Positions 1-7,966 of a stretch of DNA of 21,533 nt are shown piece after piece (position 1 is the first letter of the stretch; the number at the start of each line of letters is the position of its first letter). The stretch lies in assembly GCA_023399375.1 (NCBI GenBank), contig JAEWPX010000001.1, positions 1-21,533 of the forward strand. The letters are read 5' to 3'. The DNA is from Pseudomonadota bacterium. GTDB taxonomy: Bacteria > Desulfobacterota > Desulfovibrionia > Desulfovibrionales > Desulfovibrionaceae. Under the pieces are notes generated by a model that had not been told where the DNA came from, made no database searches, and saw only the letters and a program-made list of their open reading frames with translations. The translations under genes and the position numbers were made by a program.

Positions 1-928
1 TCGTGAGGATGGGGATGCGGCCGATGAATTCGGGGATGAGCCCGAACTTGATGAGGTCGGCCGGATGCGTCTGGGCGAGCATGCGCGTGGCGTCGTCGTC
101 GTGACGCGGTTCGACCTTGGCGCCGAATCCCATGGCCGAGCCGCGCATGCGCTGGCCGACGATCTTGTCGAGGCCAATGAACGCGCCGCCCACGATGAAC
201 AGGATGTTGGCGGTATTTAAGCGGATGAATTCCTGCTGCGGGTGCTTGCGGCCGCCCTTGGGCGGAATGTTGGCCTCGGTGCCCTCGATGATCTTGAGCA
301 GGGCCTGCTGCACGCCCTCGCCGGAGACGTCCCGGGTGATGGACGGGCTGTCGCCCTTGCGCGCGATCTTGTCGATCTCGTCGATATAGATGATGCCCTT
401 GCTCGCCGACTCGATGTCGTAGTCGGCGTTTTGCAGCAGCTGGACCAGGATGTTCTCCACGTCCTCGCCCACGTAGCCGGCCTCGGTCAGGGTGGTGGCG
501 TCGGCGATTGCGAAGGGGACGTTCAAGATGCGGGCCAGGGTCTGGGCGAGCAGGGTCTTGCCCGAGCCGGTGGGACCGATCAGGAGAATGTTGCTCTTGT
601 CGATCTCCACGTCGTCGACGCCGGCGGCCCCGGCATAGAACACGCGCTTGTAGTGGTTGTGGACGGCCACGGCGAGGATCTTCTTCGCCTGTTCCTGGCC
701 GATGACGTACTCGTCGAGCAGGCGTTTGATCTCGGCCGGCGGCAGCAGCTTGCCGCCCTCGGCCTCTTCGCTGACGGACTCCTGGGCGATGATCTCGTTG
801 CAAAGCGAGACGCACTCGTCGCAGATGTAGACGTCCGGGCCGGCGATGAGCCGCTGGACCTCGTCCTGGTTCTTGCCGCAAAAGGAGCAGCACAACTCGC
901 CTGAAACGGTGCTCTTCTTCCTAGTCAT
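1..928 (-). CDS. clpX: ATP-dependent Clp protease ATPase subunit ClpX (C-terminus outside window)
   Basis: ClpX is the AAA+ unfoldase that recognises tagged or native substrates in the cytoplasm and feeds them into ClpP. The first 309 residues are visible; the family is about 415-425 long, so the C-terminus lies beyond the left edge. The N-terminal zinc-binding domain has Cys14/Cys17 and Cys36/Cys39. Walker A GPTGSGKT is at 118-125, pore loop GYVGED at 151-156 and Walker B ending in DEIDKI at 179-188. The RKH pore loop is near 227-229. MGF at 266-268 sits where the ClpP-docking IGF loop is expected, and Arg304 in EFIGRIP is the likely arginine finger. The start is the ATG at 926-928, which gives the normal ClpX N-terminus. 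It lies 57 bp downstream of clpP on the same strand, so the two are probably co-transcribed. Confidence 0.97.
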   Translation of the reverse strand, partial: MTRKKSTVSGELCCSFCGKNQDEVQRLIAGPDVYICDECVSLCNEIIAQESVSEEAEGGKLLPPAEIKRLLDEYVIGQEQAKKILAVAVHNHYKRVFYAGAAGVDDVEIDKSNILLIGPTGSGKTLLAQTLARILNVPFAIADATTLTEAGYVGEDVENILVQLLQNADYDIESASKGIIYIDEIDKIARKGDSPSITRDVSGEGVQQALLKIIEGTEANIPPKGGRKHPQQEFIRLNTANILFIVGGAFIGLDKIVGQRMRGSAMGFGAKVEPRHDDDATRMLAQTHPADLIKFGLIPEFIGRIPILT

Positions 929-944
929 TGGGTAAACCCACCCT

Positions 945-960
945 GTCCGGACGGCCGGAC
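945..960 (-). other. Small hairpin in the clpP-clpX gap
   Basis: A 6-bp inverted repeat (GTCCGG / CCGGAC, 4-nt loop) lies 17 nt upstream of the clpX start. It is followed by a second short palindrome, TGGGT-TT-ACCCA, directly before the ATG. No strong Shine-Dalgarno sequence is seen; AGGGTGGG is the closest. The hairpins could tune clpX translation or processing of a clpP-clpX mRNA. This is inference only. Confidence 0.3.
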
Positions 961-985
961 GTTTTCGCCTGGGACCTGTCGGGGC

Positions 986-1600
986 CTAGACGTCCTCGGG
1001 TTCCTTTTTCGCGACAGGTTCCCTGGAGGTCAACACTTTGTCAATGAGGCCGTAGGCCATGGCTTCCTCGGCGCTCATGAAATTGTCGCGTTCGGTGTCC
1101 ACCTGGATCTTCTCGATGGGCTGGCCGGTATGCTTGGCCATGATCTCGTTTAAGGCCTCGCGCGTGCGTTTGGTTTCCTTGGCGTGGATCTCGATGTCCG
1201 TGGCCTGGCCCTGAAAGCCGCCCGAGGGCTGGTGGATCATGATGCGGCTGTGCGGCAGGGCGTAGCGCATGCCCGTGGCGCCGGCGCACAGCAAAAGCGC
1301 GCCCATGCTCGCGGCCTGCCCCATGCACAGGGTCGAGACCGGCGGCAGGATGAACTGCATGGTGTCGTAGATGGCGAGCCCGGCCGAAACCACGCCGCCC
1401 GGGGAGTTGATGTACATGAAGATTTCCTTTTCCGGGTCTTCGGATTCCAGGAAAAGGAGCTGCGCGCAGATGAGGTTGGCGACATAATCGTCCACGGCGC
1501 TGCCGAGCAGGATGATGCGGTCGCGCAGCAGCCGGGAATAGATGTCGTAGGCCCGTTCGGAACGACCGGTGGTCTCGATGACTATGGGGATGGTGGTCAT
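986..1600 (-). CDS. clpP: ATP-dependent Clp protease proteolytic subunit ClpP
   Basis: ClpP is the cytoplasmic serine peptidase that forms the tetradecameric barrel capped by ClpX. The protein has 204 residues, normal for the family. The catalytic triad is visible as Ser98 (in GQAASMG), His123 (in IMIHQPSGG) and Asp172 (in ERDNFMSA). The GG of the oxyanion loop is in INSPGGVVSAG at about 65-75. The open frame extends upstream to 1672. The ATG at 1598-1600 is preferred because it gives the usual short N-terminus (MTTIPIVIETTGR) and follows a GGGAG ribosome-binding site. It lies between tig and clpX on the same strand, the arrangement seen in many proteobacteria. ClpP autoprocesses a short propeptide in some species; no obvious processing site is claimed here. 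Confidence 0.97.
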   Translation of the reverse strand: MTTIPIVIETTGRSERAYDIYSRLLRDRIILLGSAVDDYVANLICAQLLFLESEDPEKEIFMYINSPGGVVSAGLAIYDTMQFILPPVSTLCMGQAASMGALLLCAGATGMRYALPHSRIMIHQPSGGFQGQATDIEIHAKETKRTREALNEIMAKHTGQPIEKIQVDTERDNFMSAEEAMAYGLIDKVLTSREPVAKKEPEDV

Positions 1601-1688
1601 GTCGCTCCCGTTTTGCGCCGGCCGGGGAGGCGGGCTGGACAATTCTGTCACTTCCCCGTCCCCGCCGCGCACGCGCGCTTCGGGTTTT

Positions 1689-1723
1689 GGGCCGCGGCAG
1701 GCGGATTTTCGCCGCCGCGGCCC
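1689..1723 (-). other. Strong GC hairpin between tig and clpP
   Basis: An inverted repeat with arms 1689-1698 and 1714-1723 (10 bp), extended by GGCG/CGCC after a single bulged base, closes on a 6-nt GATTTT loop. It lies 46 nt past the tig stop in a 168-bp gap. On the minus strand it is followed by AAAACCC rather than a T-run, so it does not look like a standard intrinsic terminator. It may be a processing or attenuation structure that sets the ratio of Tig to ClpP/ClpX. No convincing sigma-70 promoter was seen between it and clpP. Confidence 0.45.
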
Positions 1724-1768
1724 GTTGTCGTCAACGAACGGTATGCAAGAACCGGCCCAAACACTGGG

Positions 1769-3115
1769 CTAGTCGCGCACGCCGTAGCCCTTGTCGCCCC
1801 CTTCCGCTTCGCCCTCGGGCTTTTCCGCGGGCGGCACCTTGGTGACGGCGGCGTTGGCGTAGATGAAGTCCGCGGCCTTGTCCGCCAACAGCTTGTCGCG
1901 CACCATGATCATGAGGCCGTTGTCCTCATAGTAGCGCTTGAGCAGGATGACGTCCTGGCCGGTCTGGCTGGAGAGGCGGTAGAAGAACGCGTCCATCTCC
2001 TGGGGCGAGACGGTGAGCTCTTCCTTGGCGGCCACGGCGGCGAGAAAGATCTGCGTCTTGACCATCTCCTCGGCCCGGGGCTTCATGTCTGCCTCCAGGT
2101 CGGCCATGGTCTTGCCCGCGCCTTCCAGGCTCTTGCCCTGGCGCTCCAGCTTGTCCACGAAATCATTGGCCATGCCCGCGAGCTGCTGTTCCACGGTGGT
2201 GGGGGGCAGCGGGAAATCGACCTGGGCCAGCAGCTTGTCCAGCAGCTTCTTCTGGGCGGCGGAACGGTGCAGGTCCTGGCGCGATTTCTTGTAGGACATG
2301 GTAATGGCTTCGCGCATCTTGTCCAGGGTCTCGAAGTTGCCGGCTTTCTTGGCCAGCTCGTCGTCGATGGCGGGCAGGGTGCGTTCCTTGATCACGTGCA
2401 CGGCCACCTTCATGTTCACGGTGCGGCCGGCGAGATCGGTATTGATGAAGTCCGCGGGGAAGGTCATCTCGGCCTCGCCTTCGCTGCCGGCGTGCACGTT
2501 TTTGACCAGGGCCTCGAACTCGGGCAGGGCCTGGCCCTCGCCGAGGGAGAGCTCGAAATTCTCGGCGCGTACGCCGGGGACGGGCTCGCCGTTTTCAAAG
2601 GCCTCGAAGGTGACGGACACCACTTCGCCGTCGACTGCCGGGCGGTTGTCGCTGATCGGCTTGACCTCGGCCAGGTTCTTGCGCACGCGCTCGATGACGG
2701 CATCGATGTCGGCGTCGTTGACGATCACGTCCTCTTCCTCGATGGCCTGGCCCTTGTAGTCGGGCAGGTCGAAGGCCGGGGCGTGTTCGAAAGAAAAGGT
2801 GTAATCCAGGGGCGTATCGCGCTCCAGGGAGGCTTCGCCGACGTCGAGACCGGAGAGGGGCGACAGCTTGAGCTCGCCCATGATCTCGTTGATGTGCACG
2901 TTGATGAGGTCGGTGGTGGCTTCGGCGGTGATTTCCTTCTTGAAGCGGGACTCGATGAGGCTCGACGGCACCTTGCCCTTGCGGAAGCCCTTGATGTCGG
3001 CCTTGGAGCGGTAGAGGGCCACGGCGGTGGCCAGGGCGGCATTGGCCTCTTCGGCCGGAACGCTGACGTTGACCTGCGTTTTGACAGGCGAAATTTGCGA
3101 GACAGTATATTCCAA
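1769..3115 (-). CDS. tig: Trigger factor, ribosome-associated chaperone and peptidyl-prolyl isomerase
   Basis: Trigger factor binds next to the ribosomal exit tunnel and shields nascent chains. The 448-residue product has the ribosome-binding signature GFRKGKVP at 43-50. An FKBP-type isomerase domain lies at roughly 155-245 (around DGEVVSVTFEAF to VHVIKERTLP), followed by the helical C-terminal substrate-binding domain. The C-terminus ends in an acidic, glycine-rich tail. The start codon is TTG at 3113-3115. It is supported by a GGAGG Shine-Dalgarno five bases upstream and by alignment of the N-terminus (EYTVSQISPVKTQVNVSVP) to the family; no ATG fits better. It is the first gene of the tig-clpP-clpX group. 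A 197-bp gap separates it from hyuB, so its promoter probably lies there, but no clear -35/-10 pair stands out. Confidence 0.96.
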   Translation of the reverse strand: MEYTVSQISPVKTQVNVSVPAEEANAALATAVALYRSKADIKGFRKGKVPSSLIESRFKKEITAEATTDLINVHINEIMGELKLSPLSGLDVGEASLERDTPLDYTFSFEHAPAFDLPDYKGQAIEEEDVIVNDADIDAVIERVRKNLAEVKPISDNRPAVDGEVVSVTFEAFENGEPVPGVRAENFELSLGEGQALPEFEALVKNVHAGSEGEAEMTFPADFINTDLAGRTVNMKVAVHVIKERTLPAIDDELAKKAGNFETLDKMREAITMSYKKSRQDLHRSAAQKKLLDKLLAQVDFPLPPTTVEQQLAGMANDFVDKLERQGKSLEGAGKTMADLEADMKPRAEEMVKTQIFLAAVAAKEELTVSPQEMDAFFYRLSSQTGQDVILLKRYYEDNGLMIMVRDKLLADKAADFIYANAAVTKVPPAEKPEGEAEGGDKGYGVRD

Positions 3116-3248
3116 GGCTTCCTCCAGGAGTGTCGCCCCGCCTTTGGCGGGCGGGTCGGATTGCGGATCGTTCGGGGTAAATTCGTGGCGGATACGAAAT
3201 AGGCAATGCTACACGAAAAGTCTACGGTGGGGAAGCGCAAATCGCGGC

Positions 3249-3286
3249 CCCGCGCCGGGACGGCAGGGGCGGCCGTCGGGCGCGGG
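3249..3286 (-). terminator. GC-rich hairpin downstream of hyuB, possible terminator
   Basis: Arms 3249-3256 and 3279-3286 (CCCGCGCC / GGCGCGGG) with an inner GACGG/CCGTC pair form a stable hairpin about 27 nt past the hyuB stop and 130 nt before tig. There is only ATTTG rather than a T-run after it on the minus strand. It is a plausible weak or factor-assisted terminator separating hyuB from the tig group. Confidence 0.4.
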
Positions 3287-3312
3287 AAGACGCCGGAATC
3301 GCGGGAAAAGTG

Positions 3313-4878
3313 TTAGGCCACCGGCCCGTAGCCGCCGCCGCCGGGCGTTTCCAGGCGCAGCCGATCGCCCGCGTGCAGGCGCACGTGGAACTTGGCCGGC
3401 ATGACCATCTCGCCCCGCCGCCGCGTCACCGTATTGACGCCCGGCGCGCCCTCGCCGCCGCCGGATGCCCCCCACGGCCCGCGCAGCCGCCGCTCGGAGA
3501 GCACGGTCGCCTCCATGTCGGCCAGGGCCTCGATCTCCCGCACGAGGCCGTCGCCGCCGACGTGCCCGCCCGGGCCGCCCGAGCCCCGGCGCACGGCGTA
3601 GCGCGTCACGCGCAGCGGGTAGGCGTATTCCAGGGCTTCGACGGGCGTATTGCGGGTGTTGGTCATATGGGAGTGCACGGCGCTCTGGCCGTCGCCCGCC
3701 GCATCGGCCCCTGCGCCGCCGGCCAGGGTCTCGTAGTAGGTGAAGGGCTTTTTCGCGCGCGGATCGAACCCGCCCATGGCCACGTTGTTCATGGTGCCCT
3801 GGGAGGCGGCGGGGATGCGCTCGGGCAAAGCCTTGGCCAGCGCGGCCAGGATCACGTCCACGATGCGCTGGGAGGTTTCGACGTTGCCGCCGGCCACCGC
3901 AGCCGGAAATTTCGCGTCGACGAGGGTGCCGGCCTTGGTGGTCACGGTCACGGGGCGCATGCAGCCGGCGTTGGTCGGCATCTTGCCGCCGGCCAGTGCG
4001 CGCAGCGCGTAGAGCGCTGCAGAGACGGCTATGGCGTGCACGGCGTTGACGCAGCCGGCCGTTTGCGGGTCGGAGTCGGTGAAATCGAGTTCGGCCTCGC
4101 CGTCGGCGAGGGAGAGCGTCAGGCGTATGGCGAGGTCGGCGTTGCCCGCGCCGTCGTCGTCCAGGAAGTCCTCGGCCGCGTAGCTGCCTTCGGGCATGGC
4201 GGCGATGGCGGCGCGCATGAGGCGTTCGGCGTAGTCCATGAGCGCAGCGGACATGGTGGTCACGGTCTCGCGGCCGTAGGCGGATACGAGGGCCTCCATG
4301 CGCGCCACGCCAACGCGGTTGGCCATGATCTGGGCGGCGAAGTCGCCCTGGCGTTCGGCGGGCGTGCGCACGTTGGCGAGGAAGAGGTTCATGACGTCGG
4401 GGACGATTTCGCCGCCTGCGACGATCTTGACGGGCGGTATGACGAGCCCTTCCTGGAATATGGAGATGGACAGGGGCATGGAGCCTGCGGCCATGCCGCC
4501 GACGTCGGCGTGGTGGGCGCGGCTGGCGACGTAGAAGAGCGGCGCGTCGCCCCCGGCGTAGACCGGCGCGACAAGGGTGATGTCCGGCAGGTGCGTGCCG
4601 CCGCGAAACGGGTCGTTGAGCATGGCCATTTCGCCCGGCGCGAGTTCCATGGCTTCGAGCACGGCAGCGACGGAGAGCGGCATGGAGCCCAGGTGCACGG
4701 GGATGTGCGCGGCCTGCGCGACCATGTCGCCGGCGGCGTCGAACACGGCGCAGGAGAAGTCGCGGCGCTCCTTGATGTTGGGCGAATACGCCGCCCGGCA
4801 CAACGCCGACCCCATTTCCTCGGCCACGGAAGCAAATTTGTTCTTGAAGACTTCCAGGGTGATGGGCGTGATATTCAT
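3313..4878 (-). CDS. hyuB: Hydantoinase B / 5-oxoprolinase beta-type subunit
   Basis: The 521-residue protein belongs to the hydantoinase B/oxoprolinase family, which with a HyuA-type partner performs ATP-dependent hydrolysis of cyclic amides such as hydantoins or 5-oxoproline. Family motifs are HIPVHLGSM at 58-66, NDPFRGGTHLPDIT at 88-101 and AHHADVGG at 121-128. Near the C-terminus it has the glycine-rich GPWGASGGGEGAPG and ends in GGGGYGPVA. It starts at the ATG at 4876-4878 with only a weak GGAA site. The start is 15 nt after the stop of the glycosyltransferase gene, suggesting translation from a shared mRNA. The substrate cannot be told from sequence. The matching HyuA subunit lies further upstream, at 5805-7781. 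Confidence 0.9.
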   Translation of the reverse strand: MNITPITLEVFKNKFASVAEEMGSALCRAAYSPNIKERRDFSCAVFDAAGDMVAQAAHIPVHLGSMPLSVAAVLEAMELAPGEMAMLNDPFRGGTHLPDITLVAPVYAGGDAPLFYVASRAHHADVGGMAAGSMPLSISIFQEGLVIPPVKIVAGGEIVPDVMNLFLANVRTPAERQGDFAAQIMANRVGVARMEALVSAYGRETVTTMSAALMDYAERLMRAAIAAMPEGSYAAEDFLDDDGAGNADLAIRLTLSLADGEAELDFTDSDPQTAGCVNAVHAIAVSAALYALRALAGGKMPTNAGCMRPVTVTTKAGTLVDAKFPAAVAGGNVETSQRIVDVILAALAKALPERIPAASQGTMNNVAMGGFDPRAKKPFTYYETLAGGAGADAAGDGQSAVHSHMTNTRNTPVEALEYAYPLRVTRYAVRRGSGGPGGHVGGDGLVREIEALADMEATVLSERRLRGPWGASGGGEGAPGVNTVTRRRGEMVMPAKFHVRLHAGDRLRLETPGGGGYGPVA

Positions 4879-4893
4879 GTTCGTTCCGTTTGG

Positions 4894-5637
4894 TCATTGC
4901 TGCGGCTTCACGCCGCGTTGCATCAGGTACGCCGCAAACTCCCCGACGTATGCCCTGCCCCCGTGGTGGGCGAATTTTCCCGGCACGCTCACGTGCACCT
5001 TGCCGCCGATGTCGCGCCAGCGTTTGCAGAAGGCGTAGTCCTCGGGCAGGTAGTCGCGCGTAGCCGGGTCGATGGACGTGTCGAAAAACGCGTAATTGTC
5101 CGCCGGGGCCTCATTGGTACAACTATAACGATAGTGCAAATCCGGGTAGGCGTCCATGAGGCGCGCAAACACCTCGCGGCGGATCATCATGAAGCCCGTG
5201 GCCGCATACTCCACTTCCAGGAAGCCCTGAGTGTCCATGCGACAGCCCGGCTTGACCTTCACCGCATAATCGAGGCTCGCGGCCTCGGCGACCTGCGGCG
5301 GCGTGTCCGCCGGTTGCGCCATGACGCGCTCCAGCTTAAGCCCCTTGACCGGATAGACGCCGCAGACCACGTCCAGGCCGCTGCCGAGCAGGCGCGGCAC
5401 CATGGCCGGCTGGAACTCGATGTCCGCATCGATGAAAAGCAGATGCGTGGCGCGGTCGTCGCGCAAAAATTCGGCCACGATGGCGTTGCGCACGCGGGTG
5501 ATGAGGCTGTCGTTCGCGGGCGTGAGCAGCCGAAACGGCGTCTTGTCGCGGTTCAGCACGTCCTTGAGCGCCAGCATGGACAGCATGTAGGGCAGCGTGA
5601 CCACCCCGCCGTAACACGGCGTGCCAATAACAAGCAT
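4894..5637 (-). CDS. GT-A-fold glycosyltransferase-like protein
   Basis: The 247-residue protein begins MLVIGTPCYGG and has no signal peptide or membrane segment, so it should be cytoplasmic. It carries RVRNAIVAEFL at about 48-58, then THLLFIDADIEFQP at 64-77. In the latter, Asp70-Ala-Asp72 is a DxD motif of the kind that binds the metal and nucleotide-sugar. VVCGVYPVKG (90-99) and YLPEDYAFCKRWRDIGG (197-213) resemble the core of Anp1/Mnn9-like and related bacterial and phage glycosyltransferases. That family assignment is from memory of motifs and the sugar and acceptor are unknown. The ATG at 5635-5637 follows AAGGGG at good spacing. The gene sits between hyuA and hyuB, an unexpected position for a glycosyltransferase. 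Confidence 0.7.
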   Translation of the reverse strand: MLVIGTPCYGGVVTLPYMLSMLALKDVLNRDKTPFRLLTPANDSLITRVRNAIVAEFLRDDRATHLLFIDADIEFQPAMVPRLLGSGLDVVCGVYPVKGLKLERVMAQPADTPPQVAEAASLDYAVKVKPGCRMDTQGFLEVEYAATGFMMIRREVFARLMDAYPDLHYRYSCTNEAPADNYAFFDTSIDPATRDYLPEDYAFCKRWRDIGGKVHVSVPGKFAHHGGRAYVGEFAAYLMQRGVKPQQ

Positions 5638-5715
5638 CTCCGCGCCCCTTGTAACGCCGCCGCCCCATTTCGCAGCAACCTGCGACCAATTCTTCCGCCC
5701 TTGCCATCCCCCGAT

Positions 5716-5768
5716 CCCCTCGTCGAGGAGGTCCAGGAGGGGGGCACCCCCTCCTGGCCGCCGGAGGC
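5716..5768 (-). repeat. 53-nt two-hairpin repeat, copy A
   Basis: Read on the minus strand, the element starts GCCTCCGGCG. It forms hairpin I from arms 5747-5757 and 5733-5743 (11 bp, CCAGGAGGGGG type, 3-nt loop). It then forms hairpin II from arms 5725-5730 and 5716-5721 (loop GAC, with G-U pairs). A second 53-nt copy is at 11254-11306 on the plus strand. Copy A lies in the 167-bp gap between the hyuA stop and the glycosyltransferase start. It could act as a transcriptional terminator or mRNA stabiliser there. Confidence 0.75.
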
Positions 5769-5804
5769 ATCTTCTCTTCCTCTTCCCTTCTTCCCGCTTC
5801 CCGC

Positions 5805-7781
5805 CTACTTCACCCCGGTCTCAATGACGATATTGCCGAAGCCGTCCACGATCGCCTCGGCCTTGGGCGGAACGAAGGTCGTGGCCGAGGTCTCGGCGAC
5901 GAGCGCCGGGCCCGTGATGCGGTTGCCCGCCTGCAGGTGCTCGCGATCGTACCACATGGCCCCGATCTCGCGGGTTTTCCAGACGAGCGGCTTCTCGCCG
6001 AGCTTTGCCGCGTCGGCGACGGCGGCCACGAAGTGCCCGGCCCCGGCAAACGGCGGCTTCTCGGTGATGCCCCGGGCGCGGATGCGAAGCGTCACCACCT
6101 CGACCACGTCGCGCGGGTTCTTGAAGCCGAAAACGGCCTCGTGGCGGGAATGGAACGCAGTGTAGGGATCGGCCACGAAACGGATGGGAATCTCATGGGA
6201 CTGGCCGCGATAGCGCATGTCGAGCTGGCGTTCGAGCACGAGCTTGGCCGCGGGCACGCCCTCGGCGGCCATGGCCTCGCGGACCTTCTCCTCGAGCGGG
6301 CCGAAGAGCCCCGCCAACTCGAAAATGTCCGTCTTATCGGATGCGGCCATGACCGTCTCGGAAAAATCCCGCACAACATCGGCATAGAGCATGCCCAGGG
6401 CGGAAAAAAGGCCGGGATGGCGCGGCACCACGACCTTGCGCACGCCGAGCAACCGCGCCAGGGACACGGCATGCAGCCCCCCTGCCCCGCCGAAGGAAAG
6501 GAGCGCGAAATCGGCCGGATCGTGGCCGCGTTCCACGGAGATGACCCGGATCGCCCGCTCCATGGCCGCCTCGGCCACGGCCACGACGCCCTCGGCAGCC
6601 TCCACGGCGGTAAGCCCGGCCGCCTGGCCAAAGGCCTCGAACAGCGCGGGCAGGCGCTCGGGATAAAGCGCCATGCCGCCGCCCAGGAAGCGCTCGGGCG
6701 AAAGCCGGCCCAAAAACAGGTTGGCGTCCGTGACCGTCAGCCCCTCGCCCTTGCCGTAGCAGGCCGGGCCGGGATCGGCCCCGGCGCTCTGCGGTCCGAC
6801 GAGCAACGCTCCGCCGGCATCCAGGAAGGCCAGCGAACCGCCGCCCGCGCCCACGGTGTGGATGTCGATCATGGGCGTTTTCACGGGCAGCCCGGCGATG
6901 CGCGTCTCCATGGCCATGGAGAGCATGCCGTCCATGAGGGAGACGTCCGTGGACGTGCCGCCCATGTCGAAGGTGATCAACTGCTCGAAACCGGCGGCCT
7001 TGCCGACGGCCAGGGCGGCCACGACGCCGCCGGCAGGGCCGGAAAGGATGGTGCGCACGGGCTCGCGCCGGGCCTGGGCCGCGGCGCTCAATCCCCCGCT
7101 CGACTGCATGACGGAAAGCGGCGCGCCGTCCGGCATGTTCGCCTCGAGCTCGCCGAGATAGGCGTCCATGACCGGCGCGACGTAGGCGTTGGCCACGGTC
7201 GTGGCCGCGCGCTCGTATTCGCGAAATTCCGCCAGGATATCGCTCGAAAGGGAGACGGAAAGCCCGGCCTCGGCCAGGGCCTGGCCGAGGAGCCGTTCGT
7301 GCTCAGGCTTGAGAAAGGAAAAAAGCAGGCACACCGCCGCGGACGTCGCGCCGGAATCGGCCACGGCCTGCGCCGCCTGCCAAGCCTGCTCCGGAGTCAG
7401 GTCCTCGAGGACCTTGCCCTGGGCGGACACGCGGCCGGGCACGCCGAAGCGCAGCGCCTCGGGCACGAGGCAGGGCTCCTTGCGGCTGGAAAGATCGTAG
7501 AGTTCGGGGCGGTTTTGCCGGCCGATGGCGATGACGTCCTCGAAACCGGCGTTGCCCACGTAGGCCGTGACCGCGCCCTTGCGCTCGAGCAGCGCATTGG
7601 TGGCCACGGTCGAGCCGTGCAGCACCTTGCGCGGCAAGACGCCCAGGCGGGCCAGTCCCGCAAGCACCGCCCGGGCCGGATTGTCCGGCGTGGAGGGCAG
7701 CTTGACCACCAGAAATCCATCGTCCCGGCGGCAGATGATGTCTGTGAACGTACCCCCGGTATCGACGCCGACAACGGCCAT
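5805..7781 (-). CDS. hyuA: Hydantoinase A / 5-oxoprolinase alpha-type subunit
   Basis: The 658-residue protein is the ATP-binding partner of HyuB and has the acetate/sugar kinase-like fold of this family. Motifs in order are the N-terminal phosphate-binding GVDTGGTFTD (5-14), HGSTVATNA (55-63), SGPAGGV (247-253), FDMGGTSTDVS (271-281), GAGGGS (311-316), SAGADPGPACYG (332-343) and SFGGAGG near 440. A C-terminal domain follows residue 500. Length is normal for a separate A subunit. The ATG at 7779-7781 has an AGGGGG ribosome-binding site. Tandem hairpins separate it from isocitrate dehydrogenase upstream, so it probably begins its own transcript. HyuA and HyuB together suggest ATP-dependent cleavage of a hydantoin or 5-oxoproline-like ring; the real substrate is open. 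Confidence 0.92.
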   Translation of the reverse strand: MAVVGVDTGGTFTDIICRRDDGFLVVKLPSTPDNPARAVLAGLARLGVLPRKVLHGSTVATNALLERKGAVTAYVGNAGFEDVIAIGRQNRPELYDLSSRKEPCLVPEALRFGVPGRVSAQGKVLEDLTPEQAWQAAQAVADSGATSAAVCLLFSFLKPEHERLLGQALAEAGLSVSLSSDILAEFREYERAATTVANAYVAPVMDAYLGELEANMPDGAPLSVMQSSGGLSAAAQARREPVRTILSGPAGGVVAALAVGKAAGFEQLITFDMGGTSTDVSLMDGMLSMAMETRIAGLPVKTPMIDIHTVGAGGGSLAFLDAGGALLVGPQSAGADPGPACYGKGEGLTVTDANLFLGRLSPERFLGGGMALYPERLPALFEAFGQAAGLTAVEAAEGVVAVAEAAMERAIRVISVERGHDPADFALLSFGGAGGLHAVSLARLLGVRKVVVPRHPGLFSALGMLYADVVRDFSETVMAASDKTDIFELAGLFGPLEEKVREAMAAEGVPAAKLVLERQLDMRYRGQSHEIPIRFVADPYTAFHSRHEAVFGFKNPRDVVEVVTLRIRARGITEKPPFAGAGHFVAAVADAAKLGEKPLVWKTREIGAMWYDREHLQAGNRITGPALVAETSATTFVPPKAEAIVDGFGNIVIETGVK

Positions 7782-7793
7782 GTGGCCCCCTTT

Positions 7794-7812
7794 CCCCCGG
7801 GCGCGCCGGGGG
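7794..7812 (-). other. Hairpin in the hyuA leader
   Basis: CCCCCGG / CCGGGGG (7-bp arms 7794-7800 and 7806-7812) lies about 13 nt upstream of the hyuA start, just before its AGGGGG site. It could limit access of ribosomes to hyuA. No supporting evidence beyond the fold was seen. Confidence 0.3.
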
Positions 7813-7886
7813 CGTCACGACTCGCGTTTCGTGGACTTGTCCGTCGGATCCTGCGGCGCGACACGGGAGAATCGCCGCGCGGCACG

Positions 7887-7953
7887 TTTCCCCGTGGCCG
7901 GGGAAATCGCCGGAAGGGCGGAGGCGAGGCCAAGCCCTTCGCCCCTTCCGGCG
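7887..7953 (-). terminator. Tandem hairpins downstream of isocitrate dehydrogenase
   Basis: On the minus strand the first hairpin pairs 7943-7953 with 7908-7918 (11 bp, CGCCGGAAGGG / CCCTTCCGGCG). It is followed by ATTTCCCC. The second hairpin pairs 7900-7906 with 7887-7893 (GGGGAAA / TTTCCCC arms). The first begins 13 nt after the idh stop. Although the T-run is short, the position and strength fit a transcription terminator between idh and hyuA. Confidence 0.55.
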
Positions 7954-7966
7954 CAACATGCTTCGT

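Noticed and set aside
3190..3225. A possible sigma-70 promoter for tig (TAGACT, 17 bp, TATTTC on the minus strand)
   Set aside because: Both hexamers match poorly (four and three of six), so it is not called although a promoter is expected in this gap.
5673..5689. A sigma-54-like TTGG...TTGC match upstream of the glycosyltransferase
   Set aside because: The GG and GC are 9 bp apart instead of the required 10 and the flanking bases fit poorly.
3310..6165. Very long open frames on the plus strand, for example 1184-3202, 3310-6165, 5937-8297 and 13206-15332
   Set aside because: They lie antisense to well-supported minus-strand genes, have biased compositions (His, Gly, Arg, Val rich) with no family motifs, and are expected in GC-rich coding DNA.
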